Source of the DNA: Marinobacter bohaiensis
Lineage (GTDB): Bacteria > Pseudomonadota > Gammaproteobacteria > Pseudomonadales > Oleiphilaceae
NCBI RefSeq assembly: GCF_003258515.1
Contig: NZ_QGEH01000001.1
Span: 124,001 to 188,000 of the forward strand
Length of the DNA: 64,000 nt
Direction of reading: 5' to 3'
Within the stretch, counting starts at the first letter, position 1; each line of letters begins with the position of its first letter. The position numbers and the translations under genes were made by a program. The notes below the pieces were generated by a model. It saw only the letters and a program-made list of their open reading frames with translations. It ran no database searches and was not told the origin of the DNA. This document shows, piece after piece, positions 52,743-61,120 of this stretch.

Positions 52743-52834
52743 TGGAAGGCACGCTGTTCGGTATTTGCCTTCCCCGTAGTTGTATTGACGCAGGCGCATC
52801 GACGCCTCTGTATCAACGAAGGGGAGCATCCGAC
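52743..52834 (+). promoter_or_regulatory. Conserved 5' leader with sequestered ribosome binding site (module A)
   Basis: It begins TGGAAGGCACG and ends with GAAGGGGAG-CATCC-GAC before the ATG. GTTG/CAAC and CCCC/GGGG pair around an inner AGGCG/CGCCT hairpin, so the ribosome binding site GGGGAG lies in the closing stem. The same beginning and end occur at 55991-56057 before the alkyl sulfatase gene. Function as a translational switch is inferred. Confidence 0.5.
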
Positions 52835-54304
52835 ATGAAAACGGTTATCGATAGATTTCTGTGCGCGGCTTTCTCGGTCGTGCTGGGGGTGATCAGCGCG
52901 GCGGCGCTTGCAGCCCCCGAGAAACCCACCTTCGACGAACTGGCCAAACCGAGTACGGACGTCAACATGACGCCGGCGTACGCGAAGATGCTGGCTCGCA
53001 AGGCCTACGTCTGGGGTTGGCCGATGGTCAACATGTACAACCGCCGGGCGACCATTACCCAGGCACCAAAGCCCGGCCTCCTGGGCGGCATCCTGCCCGT
53101 TGCACCGCAGGGGCAGATCGCGATGCTCAGCGATTATATCGATCCCGCCGAAACCTTCGTGACGTGCCCCAACCAGGACGTGGTATATGGACTGGGGTTC
53201 TTCGACCTGGACAGCCAGCCGATCGTTATCCAGGTGCCGGATTTTGGCGACCGCTTCTGGATCTACGCCTTTTACGATGCCCGCACCGACCAGTTCGGCG
53301 AACTTGGCAAGCCTTATGGCAGTCAGCCCGGCTTTTACCTGGTCGTCGGACCCAACTGGGAGGGCGAGACGCCGGATGGCATCAACGGTGTGATTCACGG
53401 CACCACATCGCTGGCCAATGTCATTCCACGGGCGTTTATGGACGATACGGAGGCCGACCGCGCGGCGATTCAGTCCGCGGTGGATCAGATCGTTGCCTAT
53501 CCGCTGTCCGAGTTCGATGGCTCGATGAAGACCATGGACTGGAGTGAACTGCCGTCGATTCCCAATCCGAATGCGGACCAGGGCGGCGGTGGAGAAACCC
53601 AGTGGGTGGTGCCGGAAAAATTCTTCGACGAGTTGGGGACGGTGCTCGACATCGTGCCGCCGCTGCCGGGCGAGGAAGCCCTGTACGCGCAACTGCGCTG
53701 GTTACTGGCCGTGGCGGAAACCAATCCGGACATCAGACAAGTCATCGTCGACGAGGCCGTCGCCGCCGACAAGGACGTCATCAAGCCGTTCTTCCGTTGG
53801 GAATACAATGGCAAACCCGCCGGCAACGGCTGGAACCGTTCGGTGCATAACTCGGAGTGGGGCATTGATTACTACAACCGCACTGGCACCGCCAAGTCGA
53901 ACATGTTCGACAACCGGCCCAGTGAGACCCAGTATTTTTACACCGACTACGATTCCGACGGCGAGCAGCTCGATGGCTCGAAGACCTACGCCGTGACCTT
54001 CGCCAAAGGACAGGAACCGCCGGTGAACGGATTCTGGTCACTCACCCTCTACAACGACAAACACCTCTTTTACCCCAATGATCTGCACCGCTATTCCCTG
54101 GGGACCAAGAACAAGAACCTCAAGCGCAACGACGACGGCTCGCTGACCCTGTACGCGGGGGGCACCTCGCCCGGCGCGGACAAGGAGAGCAACTGGTTGC
54201 CGGCGCCTGACGGTGAGTTCTCCCTCTATATCCGCGCCTACTGGGGCAAACAGGGGATTCTGGAAGGGTCCTGGCAGCCGCCCGAGGTGGACGTGGTGGA
54301 GTAA
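52835..54304 (+). CDS. DUF1254/DUF1214 secreted protein
   Basis: A 489-residue exported protein with a signal peptide ([25 protein letters not shown]). A DUF1254 region covers about residues 50-215 ([15 protein letters not shown], then [24 protein letters not shown] with the family's [18 protein letters not shown]) and a DUF1214 region lies near the C-terminus (about 365-480, [20 protein letters not shown]). These families have no defined enzymatic role. The ATG has GGGGAG upstream. A small barrel-type protein gene follows, as in the next module. Confidence 0.88.
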   Translation: MKTVIDRFLCAAFSVVLGVISAAALAAPEKPTFDELAKPSTDVNMTPAYAKMLARKAYVWGWPMVNMYNRRATITQAPKPGLLGGILPVAPQGQIAMLSDYIDPAETFVTCPNQDVVYGLGFFDLDSQPIVIQVPDFGDRFWIYAFYDARTDQFGELGKPYGSQPGFYLVVGPNWEGETPDGINGVIHGTTSLANVIPRAFMDDTEADRAAIQSAVDQIVAYPLSEFDGSMKTMDWSELPSIPNPNADQGGGGETQWVVPEKFFDELGTVLDIVPPLPGEEALYAQLRWLLAVAETNPDIRQVIVDEAVAADKDVIKPFFRWEYNGKPAGNGWNRSVHNSEWGIDYYNRTGTAKSNMFDNRPSETQYFYTDYDSDGEQLDGSKTYAVTFAKGQEPPVNGFWSLTLYNDKHLFYPNDLHRYSLGTKNKNLKRNDDGSLTLYAGGTSPGADKESNWLPAPDGEFSLYIRAYWGKQGILEGSWQPPEVDVVE

Positions 54305-54309
54305 GTTTA

Positions 54310-54343
54310 CAGACGCGGGGGCCACCCCCGCGGCACGTGTCTG
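54310..54343 (+). other. Nested hairpin after the DUF1254 gene
   Basis: GCGGGGG and CCCCCGC pair perfectly around a triloop, flanked by CAGAC and GTCTG. It starts 5 bp after the stop codon. There is no T tract; it may end or protect the mRNA. Confidence 0.45.
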
Positions 54344-54517
54344 CTTCCCCTCGACGATGTGGGCCGGTGTCTGTTCCGGTTTCGAAGCGGTCTGCACTGC
54401 GGGCCCGCCAGGTCAATCAACGTCCCGAGCGGTTTGGCCTCATGCCCGATTGTGAACTGGACGAAACGCACCGTGCCGACAACACTGGAGTCACGCTTTC
54501 AGGGATGGGAGATCAGG

Positions 54518-55594
54518 GTGCGGGGTAGGAGTCTGGGATGGCGTCTGGTTTGCGGTGCGTGTGCCTGTCTAGTCCCGTTATTCGGGGCGGGCGCTGAGAG
54601 AGTCACTCAGTCATCCGAACCGGCACCGTCGCCCTGGGTGGTCGCTCCCAAGTTCAGCAGTGACCCGAAAGTTGGCACGTCGCTGGGTTTCCTGGCCGGT
54701 TACCTGTTCAAGCTCGATCCCGGCTCCACATCGTCGATGGCCGGGGCCATGGGCACCTACAGCAACACCGATTCCTACCTCGCCACGGCCTTCCTGCGTT
54801 CCTACTGGGACAAAGACCGCAAGCGCCTGACGGCGGCCATCGGCGGCGGTCGGATCAGGAACGACTATTCCGATTTCCTCGGCTCCGGCCTGCCCGCCTC
54901 CACCACCGACGAGATGAAACTGGCCTACGCGCGCTACCTTCAGGCCGTGCGGTCCGACTGGTTCGTGGGTGTTCAGGGTGTCTACACCAACTACCTGGCT
55001 GTGGGCGATGACTTCCGCACCGACGAAGTCCTCAAGGCCCTGGGGTTGAACGGCGTCGATTCCGGCGCGCTGGGGCTCGTGCTGATGTACGACGACCGCA
55101 ACAACCAGAACGACCCCAGCGCCGGTAAACTGCTCGACATCAACAATTTCGCCTACCGCGAAGCGTTCGGTGGGGAAGAAAACTTCGATACCCTTAATCT
55201 CGATTTCACACATTACATCGCCCACGCCAAGGGCGCTGTGTTTGCCTATCACATTGCCGGACGCTGGACGCACGACGCCCCCAATAGCGGTTATTCCAGT
55301 GTTCACCTGCGCGGTTACACCCGGGGGCAGTACCTGGCGCCGCATTCGGTGAGCCTGGAAGTGGAAGAACGCCTGCCGTTATACGAACGCTTCGGTGTCA
55401 ACGTGTTTGCCGGCGTCGCCTGTCTATATGGTGACGGGGAAGACTGTGGCGAGCGCGATAACCTCTATCCCAGTGCGGGTGTGGGGATGTCCTACCTGCT
55501 CAAACCGTCGGAACAGATGGTGGTGACGCTCGACTACGCCAAGGGCGAAGGCGAAAACAGCGGCTTTTACGTGCGCTTTGGCCGGGCTTTTTGA
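54518..55594 (+). CDS. Outer-membrane beta-barrel protein, BamA/surface-antigen-like (unknown function)
   Basis: A 358-residue protein. The predicted signal peptide (SLGWRLVCGACACLVPLFGAGA) follows a GTG start with GGGAG upstream, chosen because the open frame before it shows no conserved sequence. The body has alternating strands such as GRSLGWR at the start, SDWFVGVQGVYTNYLAV and YLAPHSVSLEVEERLPLYERFGV, and ends YVRFGRAF with the terminal Phe of a barrel. The nearest family is the surface-antigen/BamA barrel. It follows the DUF1254 gene by 213 bp. Confidence 0.7.
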   Translation: MRGRSLGWRLVCGACACLVPLFGAGAERVTQSSEPAPSPWVVAPKFSSDPKVGTSLGFLAGYLFKLDPGSTSSMAGAMGTYSNTDSYLATAFLRSYWDKDRKRLTAAIGGGRIRNDYSDFLGSGLPASTTDEMKLAYARYLQAVRSDWFVGVQGVYTNYLAVGDDFRTDEVLKALGLNGVDSGALGLVLMYDDRNNQNDPSAGKLLDINNFAYREAFGGEENFDTLNLDFTHYIAHAKGAVFAYHIAGRWTHDAPNSGYSSVHLRGYTRGQYLAPHSVSLEVEERLPLYERFGVNVFAGVACLYGDGEDCGERDNLYPSAGVGMSYLLKPSEQMVVTLDYAKGEGENSGFYVRFGRAF

Positions 55595-55681
55595 GTCGTC
55601 CCGGACGTCCGGTAGAGAGCTCCAGGCTGTTGTACAGTGGATATTTTTCGAACGCCTTCTACGCTTACAGGAGGCGTTTCA

Positions 55682-55705
55682 ATGAAACGTCTTGTTTACG
55701 TCTGA
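55682..55705 (+). CDS. Candidate 7-residue leader peptide
   Basis: ATG to TGA encodes MKRLVYV. AGGAGG (55669-55674) lies 7 bp upstream at ideal spacing, and a perfect palindrome CGTTTCA-A-TGAAACG (55675-55689) covers the start codon. It could be a regulatory leader peptide or a chance start; evidence is limited to the strong ribosome binding site. Confidence 0.25.
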   Translation: MKRLVYV

Positions 55706-55745
55706 GGCGGTTGGCCCGTTGAGAGGGAGTCCACGGGCCACCGAA

Positions 55746-55780
55746 GTAGCGACGGTGAGGCAGGGTCTTTGCCCTGCGCC
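55746..55780 (+). repeat. REP-like element (weak)
   Basis: It begins GTAGCGACG, like the three better REP heads, then forms a GCAGGG/CCCTGC hairpin (55760-55777). The head is shorter than theirs, so membership is uncertain. Confidence 0.35.
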
Positions 55781-55990
55781 ATTGCAGATGGAGTTGCTGG
55801 TCATAGCTGTCGGATGCCTCAAGTGTGTCGAGGCCATAGAGTCACTCCGCATCCTGCCTGAACCAGATCGATATCGCGTGCCGTCCTGCCGTACCCGAAC
55901 AACAGGTTATCTCGAATTGCGGTCGGGCGTGTGTGACGCCCTCCTGTGATGGTCGATGCGCCGCACCCGTTGGCGCCGATCCCAGCCAAG

Positions 55991-56057
55991 TGGAAGGCAC
56001 GTGGTATCGGTTTTCGTCTTCCCTTGAGTCTCAAGCTCGAAAGGGAGTCATCCAGAC
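55991..56057 (+). promoter_or_regulatory. Conserved 5' leader with sequestered ribosome binding site (module B)
   Basis: It begins TGGAAGGCACG and ends CGAAAGGGAGTCATCCAGAC before the alkyl sulfatase ATG, close to the leader at 52743-52834. A CTTGA-GTC-TCAAG hairpin sits inside, and TTCCC pairs with GGGA(G) of the ribosome binding site. Confidence 0.5.
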
Positions 56058-58052
56058 ATGAATATGCAACACCTGTTCCAACGCCATCGGCTGCTTTCCG
56101 GCCTCGCCGCCGGCTTGCTCGCATTCGGTGCGGGCACTGCCCCGGCTCAGGACGCCGCCACGGACGCGACGCGATCCGCCAACCAGAAACTCCTGGAAGA
56201 ACTGCCGTTCAGCGACCGGCAGGATTTCGATGATTCCAGCCGGGGCTTCATCGCTCCGTTACCCGACAACGGCGTCATCAAGAATGAGAAGGGCGATACC
56301 ATCTGGGACGCCAGCCAGTTCATGTTCGCCAGGGACAAGGACGCGCCCGACACGGTCAACCCCAGCCTCTGGCGTCAGCTCCAGTTGCTGGCCCAGCCCG
56401 GGCTGTATGAAGTCACCGATCGCATCTATCAGGTGCGCGGGGCCGATCTCTCCGGTATCACGTTCATCGAGGGCGATTCGGGGATCATCGTGATTGATCC
56501 CTGTATCTCTGCGGAAACCGCCAAGGTGGCTCTCGAACTCTACCGCGAGCATCGCGGGGACAAGCCGGTCACGGCGGTGATCTACACCCACAGTCACATC
56601 GACCATTTCGGCGGCGTTCGCGGCGTGCTGGATGAAGCCGACGTCGAGGCTGGCAAGGCCAAGGTCGTGGCGCCGGAAGGTTTTGTCGAGGAAGCGGTCA
56701 GCGAGAACGTTTTCGCGGGTAACCACATGACTCGCCGCGCCGGTTTCATGTACGGCAACCTGATTGAAAAAGGGCCGCAAGGCAGTCTGGGGACAGGGCT
56801 GGGGCTCTCCACCTCGACGGGCACCGCCACATTGATTGAGCCCACCGATCTCATCACGGAAACCGGACAGAAAATGACCCTGGATGGCGTCGAGTTCGAG
56901 TTCCTGATGGCGCCGGGCAGTGAGGCGCCGGCGGAGATGCATTTCTACGCGCCCGAGCTGAAAGCGCTCACCACTGCGGAGAACGCCACCCACACCATGC
57001 ATAACCTCTACACCCTGCGCGGGGCCAAGGTGCGCAACGCCAAGGCGTGGTCCGGTTACCTGCACGCCTCCCTGGAACGCTGGGGCGATGAGGTGGAGGT
57101 GCTCTACGCGCCGCACCACTGGCCCATGTGGGGCAACGAAAACATCGTCAACCACCTCAAGAAGCAGCGAGACCTGTACAAGTACATCAACGACCAGACC
57201 CTGCGTCTGGCCAACCAGGGCTACAACATGATCGAGGCGGCGGAGATGATCGAGCTGCCGGACGAGCTCGACCAGTACTGGCCCAGCCATGGCTACTACG
57301 GCAGCCTTAACCACAACGTGAAGGCCACCTGGAACTTCTACCTGGGCTGGTTCGACGGCAACCCGGCGCGCCTGCATCCGTTGCCCCCGGTGGAAGCCGG
57401 CGACAAGTTCGTGGAGTACATGGGCGGGGCCGACGCCATCCTGGAAAAAGCTCAAAAGGACTACGACGAAGGCAACTACCGTTGGGTCGCCCAGGTGCTG
57501 GACAAACTGGTCATGGCCCAGCCGGATAACCAGGAGGCCAAGGATCTGATGGCGGCCGCCTTCACGCAAATGGGCTACCAGGCCGAGAGTGGGCCGTGGC
57601 GTAACTTCTACCTGTCCGGGGCCAAGGAACTGCGTCAGGGCGTCAAGGTATTGCCGATGCCCAACACCAGTTCGCCGGATATCGTGAAAAGCATGCCCAT
57701 GGAAATGTTCTTCGACTTCCTGGCGGTGCATGTGGATGGCGAGAAAGCGGCCGGGAAAACCATCGTCATGAATATTGAACTGCCGGATCTGGACAAGCGC
57801 TATGGCCTGGTGCTGGAGAACGCGGTTCTGAACTACTACGCCGAACCGCAGGATGAGGCGGATCTGTCGATTTCGGTCACCCGCGAGAACTTCAACAAAG
57901 TCATCATGGGGCAGTCGTCCCTGCAGGATCTGATCGAGGCGGGCGATGCCACGATCGATGGGAATTCCAGCCAGTTCGACGAATTCCGGTCGACGCTGGT
58001 TGAGTTCGACCCCTGGTGGCCGATTGTGACGCCTAAACAGGCCGCTATGTAA
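56058..58052 (+). CDS. Alkyl sulfatase, SdsA1-like metallo-beta-lactamase
   Basis: A 664-residue secreted enzyme with a signal peptide (HRLLSGLAAGLLAFGAGTAPAQ). The binuclear zinc motif THSHIDH at 177-183 gives H178, H180, D182 and H183, followed by the alkyl-sulfatase dimerisation helices (about 400-520) and a C-terminal SCP2-like domain (about 540-660). SDS hydrolases such as Pseudomonas SdsA1 share this order. It would cleave alkyl sulfates to alcohols and sulfate. The barrel gene downstream is only 70 bp away. Confidence 0.9.
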   Translation: MNMQHLFQRHRLLSGLAAGLLAFGAGTAPAQDAATDATRSANQKLLEELPFSDRQDFDDSSRGFIAPLPDNGVIKNEKGDTIWDASQFMFARDKDAPDTVNPSLWRQLQLLAQPGLYEVTDRIYQVRGADLSGITFIEGDSGIIVIDPCISAETAKVALELYREHRGDKPVTAVIYTHSHIDHFGGVRGVLDEADVEAGKAKVVAPEGFVEEAVSENVFAGNHMTRRAGFMYGNLIEKGPQGSLGTGLGLSTSTGTATLIEPTDLITETGQKMTLDGVEFEFLMAPGSEAPAEMHFYAPELKALTTAENATHTMHNLYTLRGAKVRNAKAWSGYLHASLERWGDEVEVLYAPHHWPMWGNENIVNHLKKQRDLYKYINDQTLRLANQGYNMIEAAEMIELPDELDQYWPSHGYYGSLNHNVKATWNFYLGWFDGNPARLHPLPPVEAGDKFVEYMGGADAILEKAQKDYDEGNYRWVAQVLDKLVMAQPDNQEAKDLMAAAFTQMGYQAESGPWRNFYLSGAKELRQGVKVLPMPNTSSPDIVKSMPMEMFFDFLAVHVDGEKAAGKTIVMNIELPDLDKRYGLVLENAVLNYYAEPQDEADLSISVTRENFNKVIMGQSSLQDLIEAGDATIDGNSSQFDEFRSTLVEFDPWWPIVTPKQAAM

Positions 58053-58122
58053 TGGTTTGCGGCGCCGGCACGCATAGTGCGGCCGGCGCCCGGGATGTGT
58101 TGGCCAGTCAGGGAGAATCATA

Positions 58123-58956
58123 ATGATGGAAATAAGGCGTCTATCGGCGCGAACCGGTAACTTTGCGGTAGGTCTGGCGGTGGCGCTGGGGGCCAGTCTG
58201 TCCAGCCCGGCAGCCTGGGCGCAGGACGCGTCCGACCTGGCCAAGCAGTTGGCCAATCCCGTCGCCAGTCTGATTTCGGTGCCGATCCAGTCCAATTTCG
58301 ACTGGAACATCGGCCCGGAAGACGACGGCGAACGCCTGACGGTCAACGTCCAGCCGGTGGTGCCCTTTTCGCTGAATGACGACTGGAACCTGATCAGCCG
58401 GACTATCCTGCCGATCATCGACCAGAGCGATATTTTCCCCGGGGCGGGCAGCCAGTCCGGGCTGGGGGACACGGTCCAGAGCCTTTTCCTGTCGCCGGTG
58501 GAACCCACCGCCAACGGCTGGATCTGGGGTGCCGGGCCGGTGTTCCTGTTGCCGACCGGAACGGACGACCTGCTGGGCTCGGATAAATGGGGCCTCGGCC
58601 CGACGGCCGTGGCGCTCAAGCAGTCTGGCCCCTGGACCACCGGCGGCCTGGCGAATCACATCTGGTCCGTGGCCGGGGACGACGACCGCGAGGACGTGAG
58701 CCAGACGTTCGTCCAGCCGTTTTTCACCTACACAACACCCACCGCGCTAAGCGTTACCCTGACCGCCGACTCCACCTACAACTGGAAAACCAACGACTGG
58801 ACGATCCCCGTCGGGCTGTTCGCCGCGCAGGTGTTCAAGGTCGGATCGCAGACGATGCAGGTCCAGGCCGGGCCACGCTATTACGCCGAAAGCCCGGACA
58901 GCGGCCCCGAAGGCTGGGGCGCGCGGGTCAACATCGTGTTTCTTTTTCCCAGGTAG
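58123..58956 (+). CDS. Outer-membrane transporter-like beta-barrel (MetA-pathway-of-phenol-degradation type)
   Basis: A 277-residue protein with a signal peptide (NFAVGLAVALGASLSSPAAWA). The LANPVASLISVPIQSNFDWNIG start, the NVQPVVPFSLNDDWNLISRTILPIID segment and ending VNIVFLFPR are those of the Phenol_MetA_deg/neuromedin-U-type outer-membrane family. The role may be passage of hydrophobic substrates or products. It starts after GGGAG and is likely co-transcribed with the alkyl sulfatase. Confidence 0.75.
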   Translation: MMEIRRLSARTGNFAVGLAVALGASLSSPAAWAQDASDLAKQLANPVASLISVPIQSNFDWNIGPEDDGERLTVNVQPVVPFSLNDDWNLISRTILPIIDQSDIFPGAGSQSGLGDTVQSLFLSPVEPTANGWIWGAGPVFLLPTGTDDLLGSDKWGLGPTAVALKQSGPWTTGGLANHIWSVAGDDDREDVSQTFVQPFFTYTTPTALSVTLTADSTYNWKTNDWTIPVGLFAAQVFKVGSQTMQVQAGPRYYAESPDSGPEGWGARVNIVFLFPR

Positions 58957-58965
58957 AATCGTGGA

Positions 58966-59748
58966 TCAGGCGGTCGTTTCCTCCGCCTCAGCCATCGCCC
59001 GATACTGCGGCATCAGCTTCTCCACCAGTCCGCTCCAGCCGATGGGCAGACGCTTTTCCAGCGCGGCCAGGGTGGGGTCACTGGATGGGGGGATCGCGAC
59101 CGGCTGCTTGCTGGCGTAGATCACGTAGTTGTTGGTCCGGGTGCGGTAGAGCATGACTTCTGGAAACAGCCGCGCCAGATGGCGGACGAGGGTGCCGTCC
59201 CGGGCTGGGGCCAGGTGGAAGTTCATGGCCAGCCAGCCGGTGTCGCTGAGCACCCGGCTGCACTGGTCGATGAAGCGACGGTGGGCCTGCACCGGGCTCA
59301 TGCGGTCGGCGCTGTAGAGGTCGGTGAGGATCAGGTCGGTGCTGGCGTCAGGCATGTCGCGCAGGGCCGGACGCACGTCGGAGACGCTGATGCGCACGCG
59401 CGGGTCGTCCGGCATGTGGAAGTACTCCCGCGCCACATCCACCACCGCCTGGCGCAGCTCCACGCCGTGGATGTCACAGTCCGGCAGCAGCCGGTGCAGG
59501 GCGCCGATCATCACGCCGCCGCCGACACCCAGCACCGTGGCCCGCGCCGGCTCCGTGAACGCCAGCGGCAGCAGCATGGCGCGGTTGTATTCGTGCACCG
59601 GCAGCCAGGGTTTCCGGCGGGCGATCTTGCTTTGTTCGAACACCGAGTCGAAAGTCAGCACCCGGTGCTTGCGGTAATCCAGGACGCGGATGGGACCCAG
59701 GGCATCCCCGGTCTCGTAGGTGACGTTGCCGTTGAGGCGGAAGGGCAT
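58966..59748 (-). CDS. Spermidine synthase-like methyltransferase-fold protein
   Basis: A 260-residue protein of the SpeE-like Rossmann family. The nucleotide-binding GVGGGVMIGALHRLLPDCDIHGVELRQAV (motif GxGGG...E) and the D-rich DLILTDLYSADRMSP are conserved. No signal peptide or membrane helix is present. True spermidine synthases have a D-x-x-D-polyamine pocket that cannot be confirmed here, so this may be a fused-type or orphan member. It converges with the barrel gene, 9 bp apart. Confidence 0.8.
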   Translation of the reverse strand: MPFRLNGNVTYETGDALGPIRVLDYRKHRVLTFDSVFEQSKIARRKPWLPVHEYNRAMLLPLAFTEPARATVLGVGGGVMIGALHRLLPDCDIHGVELRQAVVDVAREYFHMPDDPRVRISVSDVRPALRDMPDASTDLILTDLYSADRMSPVQAHRRFIDQCSRVLSDTGWLAMNFHLAPARDGTLVRHLARLFPEVMLYRTRTNNYVIYASKQPVAIPPSSDPTLAALEKRLPIGWSGLVEKLMPQYRAMAEAEETTA

Positions 59749-59790
59749 AATCAGGCTTCTTGCGAGTGTCCGCCCCTATCCTACGCCAGA

Positions 59791-60861
59791 TCAGTCCCGC
59801 CGTCCCAGGTAGCGATCGATGGTCGCCTGCCAGCCGGGGGATTCGGTGACCGCCAACACTTCCGCCGATACGGACTCACGCAGCGGGCTGCCCTCGGGCA
59901 GGGCCAGGGCGTAGAGCTGCTGTTCGAACACGCCCGGCAGCACCGTCAGCGGCCGGCCTTCCTGCTGGTTGCGGTATTGCAGCAGGGCCTGGTCGTAGAC
60001 GATGGCGTCGGTGTCGCCGCTGGCGGTGGAGCGCAGCGCGCTGGTCAGGTCGGGGTACAGCGAGTGGCGCACGCGCTGTTCTTTGAGGTACTCCTCGCTG
60101 GCGGTGCCGGCGACGGTAGCGATGTGGTTTCCGGGCAGATCGGAGGGACCCTGGATCTGGTTCTGCAGGTTGCTGACGGTCAGCGACGAGGTGATCGCCG
60201 CGGTAAAGCTGGCCACCATGATCAACCCGGCGAACATCCACACCAGCGCAATCAGGCGCCCGGCCAGGGACACCGGCGCCTTGTCGCCATAGCCCACGGT
60301 GGTCATGGTCACCGCCGCCCACCAGAAGCTGGAGCCGATGCCCTGGGCCGGTGTGCCGCCGAATTGCTCCGGATTACGCCGCCGCTCCACCAGCCACAGC
60401 GCAAAGCCCACGGCCAGCAAGAGTGCCGCGAGGCCCACGATGACGCTTAGGAACTGCCAGCTCACCAGCGCCCTGAACGTGCTGAACAGGCTGGTTTCCG
60501 GCACCGGCGGAATCGCGATGGACAGGCCGGTCTGATAGAACGGGTGGCTGAAATCGAAGCGGTTTTCCCGGTCGGCGGTCATGGTCAGCGCGCCCACAGC
60601 GACGTCGATCTCGCCGCTTTCCACCTGCTCAAGCAATTCGCGAAAGGGCAGGGGCTCGTACTCGAAGTCCCGTCCCAGGTCGTCGGCGATCTGCTGCCAC
60701 AGCTCGATGCTGATCCCGGACCACGTGCCGTCGTCGTCCTGGATGACAAACGGGGGGACTTCGGTGATGCCCACTTTGAGGGGCGTGGTGGATTGGCCGT
60801 GGGACAGGGAACAAAGCAGGGTAAGCGCAACAAGAGTCAGCAAACGTCCGGGTAACCGCAT
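59791..60861 (-). CDS. GluR0-type ligand-gated potassium channel
   Basis: A 356-residue protein: signal peptide (about 1-23), a periplasmic binding S1 lobe (about 27-118), membrane helix (about 135-157), a pore loop with the potassium filter TTVGYGD (187-193), a second helix (about 202-225) with a SFTAAITSS segment like the M3 SYTANLAAF motif of glutamate receptors, then the S2 lobe (about 235-345). R98 in TADRENRFDF is a likely amino-acid carboxylate ligand. The order S1-pore-S2 matches bacterial GluR0. The ligand is unknown. Confidence 0.9.
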   Translation of the reverse strand: MRLPGRLLTLVALTLLCSLSHGQSTTPLKVGITEVPPFVIQDDDGTWSGISIELWQQIADDLGRDFEYEPLPFRELLEQVESGEIDVAVGALTMTADRENRFDFSHPFYQTGLSIAIPPVPETSLFSTFRALVSWQFLSVIVGLAALLLAVGFALWLVERRRNPEQFGGTPAQGIGSSFWWAAVTMTTVGYGDKAPVSLAGRLIALVWMFAGLIMVASFTAAITSSLTVSNLQNQIQGPSDLPGNHIATVAGTASEEYLKEQRVRHSLYPDLTSALRSTASGDTDAIVYDQALLQYRNQQEGRPLTVLPGVFEQQLYALALPEGSPLRESVSAEVLAVTESPGWQATIDRYLGRRD

Positions 60862-61120
60862 CGTGAATCCTTGGTTTTCGATGTTGTGTGTTGTCTAAAC
60901 GATAGGTTTCCAATGCATACGTCGCAAACGGCTTCCGGATGCATGCCGCGCGGAATACAGCCCGACCAGTGGCAATCTCCCGGTTTCCTTCTAGGCTTAT
61001 CTCAGGCGTCTCGAAATGTATAACGGCTTGGCCAGCAAGGGAATTACCGCCGGGTCGACGAGCGGGGTGCCGTTCAGTGTTCGCCCACCGGGTACCACTC
61101 CCTGAGCAGAGGTTGATGTC

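Larger units (their letters stand above)
55595..55990. other. Intergenic stretch upstream of the alkyl sulfatase leader
   Basis: This gap holds no long gene. It contains the TTCTACGCTTA motif (55657-55667), a miniature open frame (55682-55705), a GGCCCGT/ACGGGCC hairpin (55713-55739) and a REP-like element (55746-55780). A promoter for the sulfatase gene is probably here. Confidence 0.45.

Noticed and set aside
52743-52770. Sigma-54 promoter in the TGGAAGGCACG leader block
   Set aside because: The GG and GC elements are not at the required 10-nt spacing in either copy.
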